The translations under genes and the position numbers were made by a program. 32,165 nt of DNA, from positions 1 through 32,165 of IMG/VR virus record IMGVR_UViG_3300017971_000174, one strand, 5' to 3'. Below are positions 23,969-29,865 of this stretch, piece after piece. The notes under the pieces are model-generated. The model worked only from the letters and a program-made list of their open reading frames with translations, was not told the origin of the DNA and searched no databases. The number at the start of each line of letters is the position of its first letter. Position 1 is the first letter of the stretch. Source of the DNA: a virus.

Positions 23969-24139
23969 CAGTCGATAACTAAATTGTTTTATGTTGGTTA
24001 ATAAGTTCCAATAACTCTTTAGCTATAAAGTATGTAATTTGCAGCTTTCGTTGCAAAAAGGCAATGGGAATATTTTATTGGTTTTTTATGCGCTCGTTGA
24101 CCTCATCTTTTCTCAGTTTTGAATTAGGGTTACAAAAGA

Positions 24140-24175
24140 AGCTCGAACAGGAAATGGAGCAAGCCTGTTCGAGCT
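24140..24175 (-). terminator. Rho-independent terminator after the exonuclease gene
   Basis: AGCTCGAACAGG (24140-24151) and CCTGTTCGAGCT (24164-24175) pair perfectly (12 bp, 12-base loop). On the minus strand it is followed by TCTTTTG, a fair T-tract. It lies 8 bases past the exonuclease stop, closing the leftward Erf-exonuclease transcript. The 171 bases from 23969 to 24139 hold no gene I can support; they should contain the promoter for the block at 23968. Confidence 0.8.
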
Positions 24176-24182
24176 CTATGGA

Positions 24183-25085
24183 TCATTCTTTATTTTGAGT
24201 CACCTTCCAGTACCCCATCTGTTCTCTTCTGTAAGATTCTGGGGGGTACTGTGCGGCGGCATCAGGGAAATTCTCACTCAAGTCCTTCCAAAGAGTATTC
24301 CAGTCTATGTTGCCATCCCTGGAAACTCGTGTAATCTTTATACCGAACCCTTCTGCATTGCTATCATCAGTGCAATCAACAAGCCTTGTTTTAGCGATTT
24401 CCATCCTAGATTTTGCATGATTGTAATCGTTGTTGGCAATGATCCAATCCTGAGCAGCTTGTTCTGCATCATTACCATGCAATTGCACATAGTCGCTCTC
24501 TGTCAATGCAGGTTCGATCATATCCACCATACACTGATAGAATTCTTCAGCAGCTGGAACAAGTGTATCTTTGATATATTCTAGATTAGCATCCACATTG
24601 ATCATAACAAGATCACCAGAGTTCCAGCTGGCATAAATGCACTTTTCGTATCCCGTTACAAAGAGTTGCCATTGCACTTGGTCGTAGTAGTGATCGGGTA
24701 CACTTCCATTTCTTGCTGTATCGTGATCAGCTTTTCCAGCATACTTAATCTCTAAAATATAATCGTCACATATACCGTCCAGTGAAGCGATAAAAGTGTC
24801 GTTGTCGTTGCTTACTGCTGTAGCAACAAAGAAATCCTTTTTCGTTGTTTTGCAGACGAGCTCTCTTATTTTAGGCTCGTACTCTCGACCTTTTGACATC
24901 GCGTAATTGTCGCTTTGCTTCTCCACGAAACCTATCTTACGTTTCCACAGCTGTCGAGGTGTACACCATTTGCTTTTTCCCATGATTATTGGGAGTTCTG
25001 ATGCGCCAATTCGTGACCTTCTAAAAGAAATCCACTCTTGGGAGCCTTGTTCTAATTCGTTTTCAGTTATAAGATTGCAGTTCAT
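24183..25085 (-). CDS. YqaJ-type viral exonuclease (PD-(D/E)xK)
   Basis: A 300-residue recombination exonuclease that would resect double-stranded ends to single strands for the Erf annealer. Motifs in order: GSQEWISFRRSRIGASE (14-30), GREYEP with Glu70, SLDGICDD with Asp103, LEIKYAG with Glu112 and Lys114, and HYYDQVQWQL (132-141). These are the signature of the YqaJ/lambda-exonuclease class. I prefer the ATG at 25085 with AAAAGG upstream. A GTG at 25172 would add 29 residues and coincides with the predicted transcription start, so a leaderless longer form is possible. The promoter and operator-like repeat at 25163-25210 lie upstream. Confidence 0.9.
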   Translation of the reverse strand: MNCNLITENELEQGSQEWISFRRSRIGASELPIIMGKSKWCTPRQLWKRKIGFVEKQSDNYAMSKGREYEPKIRELVCKTTKKDFFVATAVSNDNDTFIASLDGICDDYILEIKYAGKADHDTARNGSVPDHYYDQVQWQLFVTGYEKCIYASWNSGDLVMINVDANLEYIKDTLVPAAEEFYQCMVDMIEPALTESDYVQLHGNDAEQAAQDWIIANNDYNHAKSRMEIAKTRLVDCTDDSNAEGFGIKITRVSRDGNIDWNTLWKDLSENFPDAAAQYPPESYRREQMGYWKVTQNKE

Positions 25086-25162
25086 TACGGCCTTTTCATT
25101 CTTTAGTAGCGCTCTAGCCCTTGCAGGAAGGCAAGGCATTAGGGGGTTTTTTTTGATGAAAT

Positions 25163-25210
25163 CGTTGAACACAATCTAGAAAATATTTATATTTTAGATG
25201 ATGTTCAACG
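25163..25210 (-). promoter_or_regulatory. Palindrome-enclosed promoter of the exonuclease gene
   Basis: CGTTGAACA (25163-25171) and TGTTCAACG (25202-25210) are perfect inverse complements. On the minus strand TTGAAC (25208-25203) and TATTTT (25185-25180) stand 17 bases apart, so one arm covers the -35 box and the other lies at the expected start of transcription. An inner AAAATA/TATTTT symmetry is also present. The arms share TCAACG/CGTTGA with the operator at 26169-26180. Confidence 0.5.
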
Positions 25211-25217
25211 TTGGTGG

Positions 25218-25271
25218 GGAAGAGAGCGATTTTCCTTTAGCCCCTTCTAAGAGTTTAGATCGCTCTCTTCC
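25218..25271. terminator. 13-bp hairpin between erf and exonuclease genes
   Basis: GGAAGAGAGCGAT (25218-25230) pairs perfectly with ATCGCTCTCTTCC (25259-25271) across a 28-base loop. The right arm lies within the last codons of the Erf gene. Rightward it is followed by TTATTTTTT; leftward it lacks a T-run. Leftward it may act as an RNA processing or partial-termination structure between the two genes. Confidence 0.5.
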
Positions 25272-25846
25272 TTATTTTTTATCCATTTCTTAGCAAAATC
25301 TCTACACGCTTGAAGCTGATTGACTTTCAAAAATCGTAGCTCTCTTACTTTGCAAAGTCTTTTGAGCTCATCGCGTAATTCTTCATAGCCATTAAGAAAC
25401 TCATCCAAAGCCTTCCACTGTTCCTCGGTAATGACATTCGATCCATTGTTTGTCTTTTTGGTAACACTGTTTCCGTCATCGTCTTCTGGAGCAATGCCGC
25501 AAATTGCCATTAGAGAATATCTTCTATAGTACGTGATAAGACTCCCCATTTTCTGTGGATCTAGTTGCTGAGGAAGAATCATCTGACTTTTGATGGTTTC
25601 ACCAGACTCATGCATTAGCACCGTAGAGAGCGCTTGTAAGCCACTCTCTAGGATTTCTATCGTTTGGGTATAGCACAGTCCGTTTTCATAGAAAGGCTCT
25701 CTAATGGCCTCTATAACGTCGGACAGGTCGCTGTAACTCGACTTGAAATATGGATTGCTTCCAGACTTCTTAACGCCGCTAATCGTTGCTTGTGCACGAC
25801 ATAACGCTGAGACTAGTGTTTCTTTTTTTTTCTTCGTGTCTGTCAT
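25247..25846 (-). CDS. erf: Erf-family single-strand annealing protein
   Basis: A 199-residue recombination protein of the ERF family, named for P22 Erf, which promotes annealing of complementary strands and genome circularisation. Visible hallmarks are NPYFKSSYSDLSDVIEAI (31-48), a 'GLCYTQ' strand, and KMGSLITYYRRYSLMAICGI (99-118) followed by APEDDDGN. The C-terminal third is charged and helical. The ATG overlaps the stop of the upstream zinc-type gene (TAATG). Its partner exonuclease lies just downstream on the same strand, the usual SynExo-like pairing. Confidence 0.92.
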   Translation of the reverse strand: MTDTKKKKETLVSALCRAQATISGVKKSGSNPYFKSSYSDLSDVIEAIREPFYENGLCYTQTIEILESGLQALSTVLMHESGETIKSQMILPQQLDPQKMGSLITYYRRYSLMAICGIAPEDDDGNSVTKKTNNGSNVITEEQWKALDEFLNGYEELRDELKRLCKVRELRFLKVNQLQACRDFAKKWIKNKEESDLNS

Positions 25847-26118
25847 TATTTTGTCTCCTGTTGTAGTTCGTATTCTTCAATGTCTTCCCAGTGATCTTCT
25901 CTCCACTCTTGTGCACAACGATCACAGCAAACATAGGCATCATCCGGATTCATAGACTTTGCGCAATCGTGTGGTAACTTCCATACGATGGAGCTTTCCG
26001 GGTGAATGTCTGAACATATTGGGCAGCTAGCGAAACCTTCTCGTGTGCTGTGTGCTAGATCACTTAGAAATGATTCTTTTGCTGCGTAGCAGATGTGAAG
26101 TGCGTCTTGGTATCTCAT
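25846..26118 (-). CDS. Small Cys-rich (zinc-like) early protein
   Basis: A 90-residue protein, first gene after the strong leftward promoter, with AAGGAG 6 bases before ATG. It has SCPICSD (C-x2-C), a His/Cys pair (PHDC) and VCCDRCAQ (C-x2-C), which could bind one or two zinc ions. The C-terminus is very acidic and Trp-containing (EWREDHWEDIEEYEL). I do not know the family. As the immediate-early product it may act on host machinery or regulate the block. Confidence 0.65.
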   Translation of the reverse strand: MRYQDALHICYAAKESFLSDLAHSTREGFASCPICSDIHPESSIVWKLPHDCAKSMNPDDAYVCCDRCAQEWREDHWEDIEEYELQQETK

Positions 26119-26143
26119 GTTAGCTCCTTGCTTTTATGTTCTC

Positions 26144-26172
26144 ATAATAGCATAGATGTTTACAAAAGTCAA
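26144..26172 (-). promoter_or_regulatory. Strong leftward early promoter
   Basis: On the minus strand TTGACT (26172-26167) and TATTAT (26149-26144) are separated by exactly 17 bases, each matching five of six sigma70 consensus positions. It drives the zinc protein, erf and exonuclease. Its -35 box overlaps the operator at 26169-26180. Confidence 0.75.
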
Positions 26173-26180
26173 CACGTTGA
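26169..26180. promoter_or_regulatory. Candidate repressor operator shared by divergent promoters
   Basis: TCAAC and GTTGA form a symmetric element with a two-base centre. It covers part of the -35 boxes of both the leftward promoter (26144-26172) and the rightward one (26177-26206), so a bound repressor dimer could control both. Half-sites of the same type flank the exonuclease promoter. Confidence 0.5.
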
Positions 26181-26206
26181 TTAAATATCATAAAGCGTGA
26201 TAGAAT
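26177..26206 (+). promoter_or_regulatory. Promoter of the repressor gene
   Basis: TTGATT (26177-26182) and TAGAAT (26201-26206) are 18 bases apart, a good sigma70 match. It reads into the XRE-type gene, whose AAGGAG ribosome site lies at 26221-26226. Confidence 0.6.
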
Positions 26207-26233
26207 TTATATCTGTCAAAAAGGAGTTTTAAT

Positions 26234-26491
26234 ATGAGAATCAAAGAATGGCTATCCAAGCACAGATATACACAAACACAATTGTCCGAGATGCTTGGAA
26301 TTAACAGAAGTTATATGAGTCTAATCACATCAGGAAAGAAGTTACCGAGCGTTCTATTAGCTTTGCGCATCAAGGATGTTACTGATGGTGATGTTGATCT
26401 TTGTGATTTATTTGATTCTAAGACCATCGATTCAATAAACAAAAAATTCAATGGAAACCTTGGGAAGAAATACAGCCATAAAATTAATTGA
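26234..26491 (+). CDS. Cro/CI-type (XRE) repressor
   Basis: An 85-residue DNA-binding protein. Residues 12-39 (YTQTQLSEMLGINRSYMSLI and following) are a classical helix-turn-helix of the Cro/CI family, with the turn at LGINRSY. There is no C-terminal dimerisation or RecA-cleavage domain, so it resembles Cro or a short repressor. It alone faces right between leftward early genes and is served by a promoter that overlaps a shared operator. AAGGAG precedes ATG. The bidirectional terminator at 26514 ends its transcript. It probably sets the switch for the leftward genes (inference). Confidence 0.82.
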   Translation: MRIKEWLSKHRYTQTQLSEMLGINRSYMSLITSGKKLPSVLLALRIKDVTDGDVDLCDLFDSKTIDSINKKFNGNLGKKYSHKIN

Positions 26492-26513
26492 AATCGAATC
26501 TTAGTTACACCAA

Positions 26514-26539
26514 AAAACAACCGATTCGTCGGTTGTTTT
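26514..26539. terminator. Bidirectional terminator with TTCG loop
   Basis: AAAACAACCGA (26514-26524) and TCGGTTGTTTT (26529-26539) pair perfectly around TTCG. A-tract before and T-tract after let it work for the rightward repressor transcript and for the leftward RGS-like gene. It is nearly identical, inverted, to the hairpin at 27562-27587. Confidence 0.85.
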
Positions 26540-26554
26540 GGAAAGATGTAGTTG

Positions 26555-27322
26555 TTAACCGTCTATAACACTCGTATCCGTACAGCAGCAGAAAAAGTTC
26601 TTTCTCTTTTTTGAAAAAACCAAGGCGGTTTGCTTTTCTGTTTCTTGAACGCTGGTTATTCTCAAAAAAAGCCGAAACTCAATGGAAGAAAACCAGCCAT
26701 TATTTTTTTTATTTAAAAAACGATCTTGGTTAATCATTTTATAGACTACGTTATAAGCTGTTTCAAAATCCCGTAAAATAGTTTTTATCTCATCCTTGTT
26801 TAAAGCTGTCCCATTGCTTAGACGGTATAGCAGTTTTCTTATACCATTTCTCAATCGAACCATGAGTTTTCCAGAAACATTGACCACGTCTAGACTAGGA
26901 TCAATGTGGTTTTTTTTATTTTCGTTCATGTAGTTATTAAACAAAGTAAAAACTTTCCACTGAAACTTTCGGGTGGTGATACTGTCTTCATTCTCCAGAT
27001 TTTTAAGCTGAGTATAACGTATCAAAAAATTCATACCGCTTAACCTTCTTTTGATTGCGTATTCGCGTAAATAAGGCCAAGAATCTGGGTTCTTTAGCAA
27101 GTCGTCTAAATTTGAGTAAACGATATGTGCAAACTGATTCCTTTCCAAGAGAGTGGTATTGTCGGTATCGATCGAAATATTAGACACGCTACTGGGTGTA
27201 AAAGAGATTGGAATCAACGATTGACAATGAACCCTAACTATCGAAGTTTCCACTTCCTTTTCTTTTCTCTCTATAGGTGAGATAGGCGCTTGTGACAAAG
27301 GTCTTTCTGTTATCGAAATCAT
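26555..27322 (-). CDS. RGS-domain-like accessory protein (possible eukaryote-targeted effector)
   Basis: A 255-residue protein unlike typical phage proteins. After a polar 70-residue N-terminus, residues about 72-220 follow the nine-helix pattern of regulator of G-protein signalling domains: NLDDLL, PYLREYAIKRRLSGMNFLIR, then LFNNYM with HID, FETAYNVVYKMINQDRF, and FSSIEFRLFL. These align well by eye with RGS4. The C-terminus has a basic run (KKRK) followed by FFCCC, resembling a lipid-anchoring site for eukaryotic palmitoyltransferases. RGS proteins speed GTP hydrolysis by G-alpha subunits (family knowledge). I prefer ATG at 27322, with AAGG upstream, over GTG at 27334. Flanking terminators isolate it as an accessory (moron-type) gene. 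Confidence 0.6.
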   Translation of the reverse strand: MISITERPLSQAPISPIERKEKEVETSIVRVHCQSLIPISFTPSSVSNISIDTDNTTLLERNQFAHIVYSNLDDLLKNPDSWPYLREYAIKRRLSGMNFLIRYTQLKNLENEDSITTRKFQWKVFTLFNNYMNENKKNHIDPSLDVVNVSGKLMVRLRNGIRKLLYRLSNGTALNKDEIKTILRDFETAYNVVYKMINQDRFLNKKNNGWFSSIEFRLFLRITSVQETEKQTALVFSKKRKNFFCCCTDTSVIDG

Positions 27323-27394
27323 TTTTTTTGACACCTTTTGATTTTATATTTTCGTATCTCATGTTCGTGTTTTCAGCAACCTTGAACCAAACTC

Positions 27395-27428
27395 AAAAAA
27401 AAAGAACCGCTAAGAAGTTAGCGGTTCT
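27395..27428 (-). terminator. Leftward rho-independent terminator upstream of the RGS-like gene
   Basis: AGAACCGCTAA (27403-27413) and TTAGCGGTTCT (27418-27428) pair perfectly around GAAG. On the minus strand nine T follow at once (A at 27395-27403). It must end a leftward RNA that starts between 27429 and about 27760; no protein gene is seen there on that strand. Confidence 0.8.
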
Positions 27429-27432
27429 AAAG

Positions 27433-27552
27433 GGTGTCGCGCAAAGAATATCGTGGGAATAACTCTTGCACCACCAAAATAAAATATTTTCAGATTAAGT
27501 TCAATTCTTCTTCTCTTTGCTTAAAACACGCAGAGATACTAGTCTCGACACC
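27433..27552. ncRNA. Candidate structured non-coding RNA between two terminators
   Basis: No convincing protein gene lies here. GGTGTCG (27433-27439) is complementary to CGACACC (27546-27552), and just inside GCAAAGA (27441-27447) is complementary to TCTTTGC (27514-27520), giving a closed nested fold. An AAAATA/TATTTT pair lies in the centre. Read leftward, it is followed at once by the terminator with nine T at 27395-27428; read rightward, by the terminator at 27562. Strand and function are unknown. I see no clear promoter. Confidence 0.4.
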
Positions 27553-27561
27553 TTAGAAAAA

Positions 27562-27587
27562 AAAACCACCGACGAATCGGTGGTTTT
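27562..27587. terminator. Bidirectional terminator, inverted near-copy of 26514-26539
   Basis: AAAACCACCGA (27562-27572) and TCGGTGGTTTT (27577-27587) pair perfectly around CGAA. The minus strand continues into about nine T, so it is strongest leftward. Its inverse complement differs from the 26514 hairpin by a single compensated base pair. Confidence 0.85.
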
Positions 27588-27768
27588 AATATCCCCAAGG
27601 GGATGGAGCTCTTGCGAGCGCCAGAACAACTCAAGAATTTGTTTTGGTCGTAAACTAAGACTCCAATTATAAAAGTCTAAAGAGGAGTTAGTTTGCTGAT
27701 GTTGATGAAAAACAATAACCCATCTGCAAATTGTTCGCAAGCCCTTTCTTTTCTCGTGAGGGTTTCCT
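27588..27768 (+). promoter_or_regulatory. Structured leader of the replication initiator gene
   Basis: No gene is seen here. It holds a short hairpin ATCCCC/GGGGAT (27591-27604). AAACTAAGACTCC (27652-27664) can pair with GGAGTTAGTTT (27683-27693) apart from a two-base bulge, and AGACT/AGTCT (27658-27662, 27674-27678) gives an alternative smaller hairpin. TATAAA at 27669 with TTGGTC 18 bases before is a weak rightward promoter; TATAAT is also present leftward at the same place. Mutually exclusive hairpins before a replication gene suggest attenuation or antisense control. Confidence 0.4.
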
Positions 27769-28740
27769 ATGTCAGAACAACAACAATCTACAGAAAACAA
27801 CAAATCTAAGAAACTTTATCTTCCAAGATTTTGCATTGTACCTCTACAAGCTCGTTTAGATAAATCATTGAATGATGCAGCAAAGATTTATTTAGGAGAG
27901 CTTAACGCGTTATCGAATAAATTTGGATATTGCTATGCCTCTGACGAGCAACTTGCTGAAATGAAACAAGTATCGGTTAGAACTATAGAGAGATGGAATA
28001 AAGATTTACAGGAAAGGGGTTTTCTTATTCGAGACACGACACACACACATGTTAAAACAGAAAAAGGTGTTGAGGTAAGAAAATCTAGAAAAATGTACGT
28101 AATAGAGAACCCGTCAAATAAAGTTGCTGAACCGCCAGATCTGTCGGTACGCAGTGTCCCGCCAAATTTGTCGGTACGCAGTGTCCCGACAAAAATGGCG
28201 GTTATAAATAAAGAACCCTTAAATCAAGAACATAACAACAACAGGCCACCACCTCCTGACGATCAAGAGCACCCGCCATCCAAACCCAAGTCGATGCCTC
28301 CGGCGGCTGCTGCGCAGGCTGTTGTTGTTTTTTCTTGTTTTGATGAATTAGATGTTTCTCAAGCAGTGAAGATCAGACTGTCCAAGGAAATGGACGAAGA
28401 AAAAGCAAAGCTGCTCGTGAAGCGGGTTCTCGCTTGGGAAACGCGGGAATCTGATCTAAAGGCATGTAATACAATCCTAGATCCTCAGAAATGGGACACT
28501 TGGTCGGATGTCGTTGATAAGAAAGAAAACACGGAAGAAAATCGCAAGTGGGCAAAGGAAAACTTACATAGATTCGATCAAAAACGTGTAGGGGCCTACA
28601 CATGTTGGATTCTTAGCAGTGGAGTGGAGTTTGTCACATCGGGAGCAATGTCGAAGGTAGTCTGTTTTGAGTACGAATCACAATTTTTTCAGACGGAGAT
28701 CAAAGAGTTTATAAAAAACAATGCAGCCAAAAAACAGTAG
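27769..28740 (+). CDS. Replication initiator / replisome organiser
   Basis: A 323-residue protein. Residues 35-90 form a winged helix-turn-helix (AAKIYLGELNALSNKFGYCY, ASDEQLAEMKQVSVRTIERW, then KDLQERGFLIRD), the usual N-terminus of phage replication initiators that bind their own origin. Residues 118-190 are a Pro/Asn/Gln-rich linker with a repeated LSVRSVPP motif, coded by 27-bp iterons. The C-terminal 130 residues form a separate alpha/beta domain of unknown type (CFDELDVSQAVKIRLSKEM). No polymerase, helicase or primase motif is seen, so host enzymes must be recruited. GAGGG precedes ATG. Confidence 0.75.
   Translation: MSEQQQSTENNKSKKLYLPRFCIVPLQARLDKSLNDAAKIYLGELNALSNKFGYCYASDEQLAEMKQVSVRTIERWNKDLQERGFLIRDTTHTHVKTEKGVEVRKSRKMYVIENPSNKVAEPPDLSVRSVPPNLSVRSVPTKMAVINKEPLNQEHNNNRPPPPDDQEHPPSKPKSMPPAAAAQAVVVFSCFDELDVSQAVKIRLSKEMDEEKAKLLVKRVLAWETRESDLKACNTILDPQKWDTWSDVVDKKENTEENRKWAKENLHRFDQKRVGAYTCWILSSGVEFVTSGAMSKVVCFEYESQFFQTEIKEFIKNNAAKKQ
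28132..28201. repeat. Iterons inside the initiator gene: candidate replication origin
   Basis: Two 27-bp direct repeats (28132-28158, 28159-28185) share TGTCGGTACGCAGTGTCC, differ mainly in a short A/T part, and are followed by a partial third (CCGACAAAAATGGCGG). CCGCCA at the left and TGGCGG at the right end are inverse complements. Iterons within an initiator gene are the arrangement of the lambda O origin (family knowledge). Confidence 0.7.
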
Positions 28741-28895
28741 CGATGGGGACGTCATGGCGTGTTCGATAATACCCCAGGAAGCCCAGAAAGGCACCGTCAT
28801 AAGCAAAACGTGGCGTGGGCGGCATCATCTACCATTTAACCATATAAACGTCCTTAGAGCGCGATTATCGCGGTTTGTGAGTTCGAGGAACCAAA

Positions 28896-29219
28896 ATGAA
28901 ACACAAGTTCAACGCAAAGCCACAAATCTGTGACGGGATCAAGTTCCCAAGCAAGGCCGAAGCTCGATATTATAAACAACTCCAACAGGCGGAGAAAAGT
29001 AGTGAGTTACTATTTTTCCTGCGACAAGTTCCCTTCCACCTTCCGGGAAACATAAAATACGTCGTCGACTTCGTTGAATTCTGGGCACCAAAAAACGGAG
29101 AGCCAGGTGATGTTGTCTTCACAGATGTCAAAGGTATGATGACACCACTAGCTAGAACAAAAATTGCTCAGGTAGAATCGCTCTATCCCATAAAAATCAA
29201 TATCGTAAAAAATCCCTAA
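28896..29219 (+). CDS. DUF1064-type phage nuclease
   Basis: A 107-residue protein with the DUF1064 pattern: an N-terminal KHKFNAKPQICDGIKFPSKA, EARYYKQLQQAE, a strand LRQVPFHLPG, YVVDFVEFW with an acidic residue, VVFTDVKGMMTPLARTKIAQ holding Asp and Lys of a PD-(D/E)xK site, and a final strand INIVKN. Such proteins are predicted Holliday-junction or structure-specific nucleases in phage replication blocks (family knowledge). It follows the initiator by 155 bases that hold no well-supported gene; GAGG lies 9 bases before the ATG. Confidence 0.8.
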   Translation: MKHKFNAKPQICDGIKFPSKAEARYYKQLQQAEKSSELLFFLRQVPFHLPGNIKYVVDFVEFWAPKNGEPGDVVFTDVKGMMTPLARTKIAQVESLYPIKINIVKNP

Positions 29220-29287
29220 CACCATAAAAATTAAATACGTATAAATGATTCTAATAACGGTAGATTATACCCGTGACATAGGATGTT

Positions 29288-29380
29288 ATGGATTACATAT
29301 TTCAAATTATGATAATCGCTGAAGTATGTTTTATCATCGCGTTATTTTATTCACTAATGAAACAAACCGATAAAGATTAA
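29288..29380 (+). CDS. 30-residue single-pass membrane protein
   Basis: A short product with one hydrophobic helix (IFQIMIIAEVCFIIALFYSL, residues 4-23) and a polar basic tail (KQTDKD). AGGA stands 6 bases before the ATG, which supports translation. The gene lies between the nuclease and SSB-like genes on the same strand. Tiny membrane proteins of this kind often escape annotation. The function cannot be inferred. Confidence 0.5.
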   Translation: MDYIFQIMIIAEVCFIIALFYSLMKQTDKD

Positions 29381-29430
29381 CCGCGACAATCTCTAAGAAG
29401 ATACGGAACACAGCGCAGAGAGGGAGATAT

Positions 29431-29739
29431 ATGGAAAATAGAATTTTAAACTACTGCCCACAACCATATGGTGAGTATCAACTCGGCTTTTGCACTGTGG
29501 ATATGAGCGGTAAATGCATCGTCATCCTGAAAGTCCTCAAATCTAAGACAGGAAACCCATATTGCGCATTCAATAGCGTTAAAATCGGAGATTCCTGGCT
29601 TCCAGACTTCGCTTTTTCCAACAAAGATTTTCAACGATCGTTTCTTGATGATTGTTTAGAGAAGATCAAGCCTATGATGAACCACCCTACAGAGAATCAA
29701 GAAGAAAAAGATCCTAATCAGGAAGGACTTCCTTTTTAG
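29431..29739 (+). CDS. SSB-like DNA-binding candidate
   Basis: A 102-residue protein with a beta-rich core (YQLGFCTVDMSGKCIVILKV, KTGNPYCAFNSVKIGDSWLP), a helix (FQRSFLDDCLEKIKPMM) and a disordered acidic tail ending NQEGLPF. The tail mimics the acidic-(D/I/L)PF tip by which single-strand binding proteins recruit replication and recombination enzymes (family knowledge). Place in the replication block fits. I cannot assign an OB fold with confidence. GGGAGA precedes the ATG. The 126 bases after it are A-rich, with two TATACT boxes at 29824 and 29834 that lack clear -35 partners. Confidence 0.55.
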   Translation: MENRILNYCPQPYGEYQLGFCTVDMSGKCIVILKVLKSKTGNPYCAFNSVKIGDSWLPDFAFSNKDFQRSFLDDCLEKIKPMMNHPTENQEEKDPNQEGLPF

Positions 29740-29865
29740 AAACAAAAATAAAAATTCTTTCGTAAAAAAAATCGTGACAGCTAGATCTTAACAGCAAAAA
29801 AAATACGTAAGAAGAGATAAATTTATACTAGCATATACTATAAGTAAGCCTACAGTGGGGGTTAT

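Noticed and set aside
24000-24080. Leftward frame encoding a short KLQITYFIAKELLELI helix upstream of the membrane protein
   Set aside because: It has only a TTG start, no ribosome site, and about 25 codons; there is not enough support.
24090-24190. Short rightward frame starting MGIFYWFF across the 24140 terminator
   Set aside because: It reads through the terminator hairpin into the exonuclease gene on the other strand and has no ribosome site.
27501-27803. Leftward 100-codon open frame
   Set aside because: It runs through a strong terminator and against the initiator gene, has no ribosome site and an unnatural composition.
28721-28933. Rightward 70-codon frame between initiator and DUF1064 nuclease
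   Set aside because: It overlaps both neighbours, lacks a ribosome site and shows no recognisable pattern. A shorter start at 28754 remains a remote possibility.
29821-29845. Promoter before terS based on two TATACT boxes
   Set aside because: No -35 partner at acceptable distance; kept only as a remark.
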